Positions 50,858-53,146 of a DNA stretch of 53,146 nt are shown here, in pieces; the first letter of the stretch is position 1, and each line of letters starts with the position of its first letter. A program made the translations under genes and the position numbers. The stretch covers positions 1 through 53,146 of the forward strand of contig CAICTM010000681.1 of NCBI GenBank assembly GCA_903772945.1. The letters run 5' to 3'. The stretch comes from Seminavis robusta (lineage: Eukaryota; Bacillariophyta; Bacillariophyceae; Naviculales; Naviculaceae). Below the pieces are notes generated by a model. It was given only the letters and a program-made list of their open reading frames with translations. It ran no database searches and was not told where the DNA came from.

Positions 50858-52166
50858 TTACACGTCTTGAATCAGTTTGCGGAGACTCTGAACTGTCCCA
50901 ACCAGTCCAATGGTGCCTCCTACGAGCAAGATAAAGGCCGCAAGATGGTTGTAGCCATGTAGTTTGAAAGAAAACATGGCCGGAAGTACAAATGCAATGG
51001 CGGTACCGGCTACACATCCTGTCAGGTCCAACACATCCGCCAAGGACGGCACCAAGACTGCCAAAATGGCCGAAGATGCCCATAGACACACAGTCAGCAA
51101 GACGTGAAGCGGTGGAATCAATTGCTTGGGTTCCAACAGCCACCAAGGTTGTTCTGCTCCTCTGCTGCTGCTGATTGTTGTGGTATGGACAGAATCAGCA
51201 ATTCCCGGCAACTCAAAAAGGGCATGGGGTAGGTCAGCATAATCATGCAACTCAGCAACAGCTTGGTGATGGACAAGGGCAGAGATGGTGCATAGAGCAC
51301 AAAGATATTGCTGGAAGATCGATCCCAGAATGTCACGTAGATTGCCAGCCCAATGGCGCTCGAGAAGGTGGCTGCCAGAATCACGGACCAGGTGGAGACG
51401 ACTTTCCAATGCACCATGTTTTGTAGATTGGGACGCAGCGAATCAAAAACCAAGTTGACCGTGTGCTGTGCCACAAAGGTAAAGACAAGAGTCCCGAGGC
51501 CGGCAACAATGCCTGGCTGCACGACGAACCAGTGGTCGACCACATGCCGTGTTGTTGGTCGACACTACTAATGTGATTGGCTGGGTACAAGTAGAAAATG
51601 GTACATAACATGGCCAAGAGCGTGGCAAATTTGACAATGGAAACACGTTCCAGAGGTGTCATGTCCCGAAGCAGAGACAAGGGCAACATGACCATGGCAC
51701 TCAAACAAATCGTGACCCAATTGGCATGGTTTGGCTCCCAGAGTGCCCAACCTGTCATATCCAGCATGGCGGAGGGAAAGTTGTCTTTTACAATCTTGAT
51801 GTAGGCCACCATACAGCCATAGGCAAAGAGGAACTTGGATATCATGACCAAGATTCGTCCTCCAGTTCCGTACGTGTAGGATCCAAGTTGTTCATAGGAA
51901 CCCCCCGTTTCAATGGATAGCTCAATGACGAGATCAAACGAAAACTTGGTCAGAATGGCCAAGAAGATGATGGCGAAAATGGCAGCCAATCCACCCGATC
52001 GTGCAATCGCACTTCCCAGGCCAATGCATCCTGCTCCAACAATCGAATTGGCAAAGTTCATGGCTGCCGCAAAGATGGAAGACCCTTGTTGCTCGTCATT
52101 GCTTGGTGCTCTTCTTCCAGCGTCGTTGTTGTTGCCCTGAAGAAGGGAGGTCTCTTCTGTCGCCAT
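50858..52166 (-). pseudogene. Amino-acid transporter (AAAP/SLC38-like) interrupted by two frame breaks
   Basis: The family moves amino acids across vacuolar or plasma membranes. From the ATG at 52166 the N-terminal part reads as a full transporter start: polar head, then MNFANSIVGAGCIGLGSAIARSGG, the typical first helix. It continues through several helices to YLYPANHISSVD near 51560. There the frame is lost: TGGTCGAC occurs at 51533-51540 and 51556-51563, and the 23 bp between the copies are not a multiple of three. Continuing from one copy gives DHWFVVQPGIVAGLGTLVF, a natural next helix. A second break, equivalent to one missing base, lies near 51140-51165 in a (GCA)n-type stretch, after which EQPWWLLEPKQLIPPLHVLL resumes the family. 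The end at 50858 (SLRKLIQDV) is normal. It is either a young pseudogene or a gene hit by assembly errors; neither gap can be an intron. Confidence 0.75.
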
Positions 52167-52844
52167 GACGGATGACTCGTTTGGCTCATCTAGGTTGGCG
52201 CATTCAGGATTGTACTACATCATTGCCATGCATCGGTGCATCTCGCAGAAATCTTGTGTGGAAAAATTCAACTTCAACGGTTTCTTCGCTCAGCTCCCGG
52301 CAGGAAGGATCGTCGAAACCGGTAGAATGATATCATCTTTCGCATGAACGAAGTTTCTGAGCAGAAGCAACGCACATCAACATCAGTACCTGGTACTCTG
52401 TATGCTGTGCTTAGACTTCATCATTCTCATATCCCCAACAATTCGACGAACCGCGTCGTCTCCGTGGGTTGCATCCGGTCCAGCCATGGCAGGAACAAAG
52501 CACCAAGCAGCAAATGTTGGTGGTAAGCCTGTTAGGCGGGTTGCTTTTGTTCTTCCAGTCTTGGTTTGCTCATGATTACCGACCTTGACTGGACCGGCCC
52601 TTACCGAAACCGAAGCTTGACTGCTCTGCATGTTGCTGTCCATTCAAGTTGGAGGAGATCCAGCTTTATTGATGATTGGCGTAGCGGCAGCTTGGTCCGA
52701 GAAAGACACCAGACTGTAAAGTCGGAGGCAAACAGTGAAGAAAGTGCTTTGTATGATAGTCATTCACACCCCGGTTGGAAACTTCGCCCGTTGGTGACAG
52801 AAGCAACAAAAAGGAGCCCCGTACTGGGTGCGTCGATCTCCAAT
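52167..52844. promoter_or_regulatory. Divergent intergenic region
   Basis: It lies between the starts of the transporter (minus) and the partial gene at 52845 (plus), so it should hold both promoters. No clear element or gene is visible. Confidence 0.4.
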
Positions 52845-53146
52845 GGATACAGAGGAAGATGGAATGTCGGGGGATCAGAAAGATGTAGACAAGGAAGCTC
52901 AGGCATTTACTTCGGAGACAACGAACATCCAGCGCCGAGTACCCGATGCAACTATCAACAGGGGGGACAGCAATGACATCAAAAAGAGAATTGACACAAC
53001 GAATGCGGAAGCACCAGATATGGCTGACAGGAAGATGGCGCCAGAAGAAAAGGCCCATGCAGAATACATACTAAGGCTGACCGAAACAACGGCCCAGCTA
53101 ACAGAAGTATCCAACGGCGACACAAGACCAGCAGCCATAGCGACGC
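52845..53146 (+). CDS. 5' end of a gene cut by the window edge, possible LRR-type N-terminus
   Basis: From ATG 52845 the frame is open to the last base (about 100 codons) with no stop. The start MDTEEDGMSGDQKDVDKEAQ and the rest are polar and strongly charged, with no signal peptide or helix yet. A KMAPEEKAHAEYILRLTETT block looks helical. Long polar cytosolic N-termini of this kind precede the membrane helix in diatom LRR receptor-like proteins such as the one at 19923-21584, so that is a reasonable but unproven guess. Confidence 0.5.

Noticed and set aside
1..53146. tRNA, rRNA or CRISPR features
   Set aside because: I looked for tRNA A/B-box pairs, clover-leaf stems and regularly spaced direct repeats and found none that held up. 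The few GGTTCGA words lie in the retrotransposon pol relic.

Overview
The window looks like nuclear DNA of a pennate diatom. The signs are short GT-AG introns (about 80-170 bp), diatom-style LRR receptor-like and CHASE-cyclase-phosphodiesterase proteins, secreted proteins with Ser-Pro repeats and an RRLQ site, ASAF-like plastid-targeting motifs, Ty3/gypsy and PIF/Harbinger transposons, and intergenic DNA full of short palindromic words (CTAGCTAG, GGTACC, ACATGT). The style is close to Seminavis robusta, but that is an impression and not a database result.

Layout. 1-1.8 kb is a decayed Ty3/gypsy pol relic. 2.63-5.91 kb is a nearly complete PIF/Harbinger transposon with 31-bp terminal inverted repeats, TAA target duplications, a DDE transposase and a divergent-strand DNA-binding partner ORF. 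5.95-7.0 kb is a nest of foldback/MITE-like elements and a 132-bp-period repeat. 7.6-9.3 kb is a seven-helix GPCR-like gene. 10.4-14.5 kb is one five-exon gene whose reconstructed 1188-residue product has three tandem sulfotransferase domains behind one membrane anchor; this is the most unusual gene here. 14.5-17.7 kb is gene-poor. 17.8-18.8 kb is a secreted Ser-Pro-rich protein. 19.9-21.6 kb (minus) is an LRR receptor-like membrane protein, divergent from a secreted, probably GPI-anchored DOMON-like protein at 22.3-24.7 kb. 26.0-33.3 kb is an 18-exon gene for a CHASE-guanylate cyclase-phosphodiesterase fusion of 1913 residues.

34.4-43.4 kb holds a carbohydrate group: a sulfotransferase (minus), an Egghead-type GT2 glycosyltransferase (plus), a secreted GH26 mannanase-like hydrolase (minus) and a secreted metal-dependent amidohydrolase (plus). 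Together with the triple sulfotransferase at 10.4 kb, this suggests, as inference only, a neighbourhood for making, sulfating and trimming a mannan-type wall or mucilage polysaccharide. 44.8-50.4 kb carries two proteins with plastid-type presequences, two weak small-gene candidates and long repeat-rich spacers, including a strong foldback/palindrome cluster at 47.9-48.3 kb. 50.9-52.2 kb (minus) is an amino-acid transporter interrupted by two frame-breaking changes. A new gene opens at 52845 and runs off the end.

Exon joins were made by hand from GT/AG sites, reading-frame continuity and protein-family continuity; there are no transcript data. I found no convincing tRNA, rRNA or CRISPR array.
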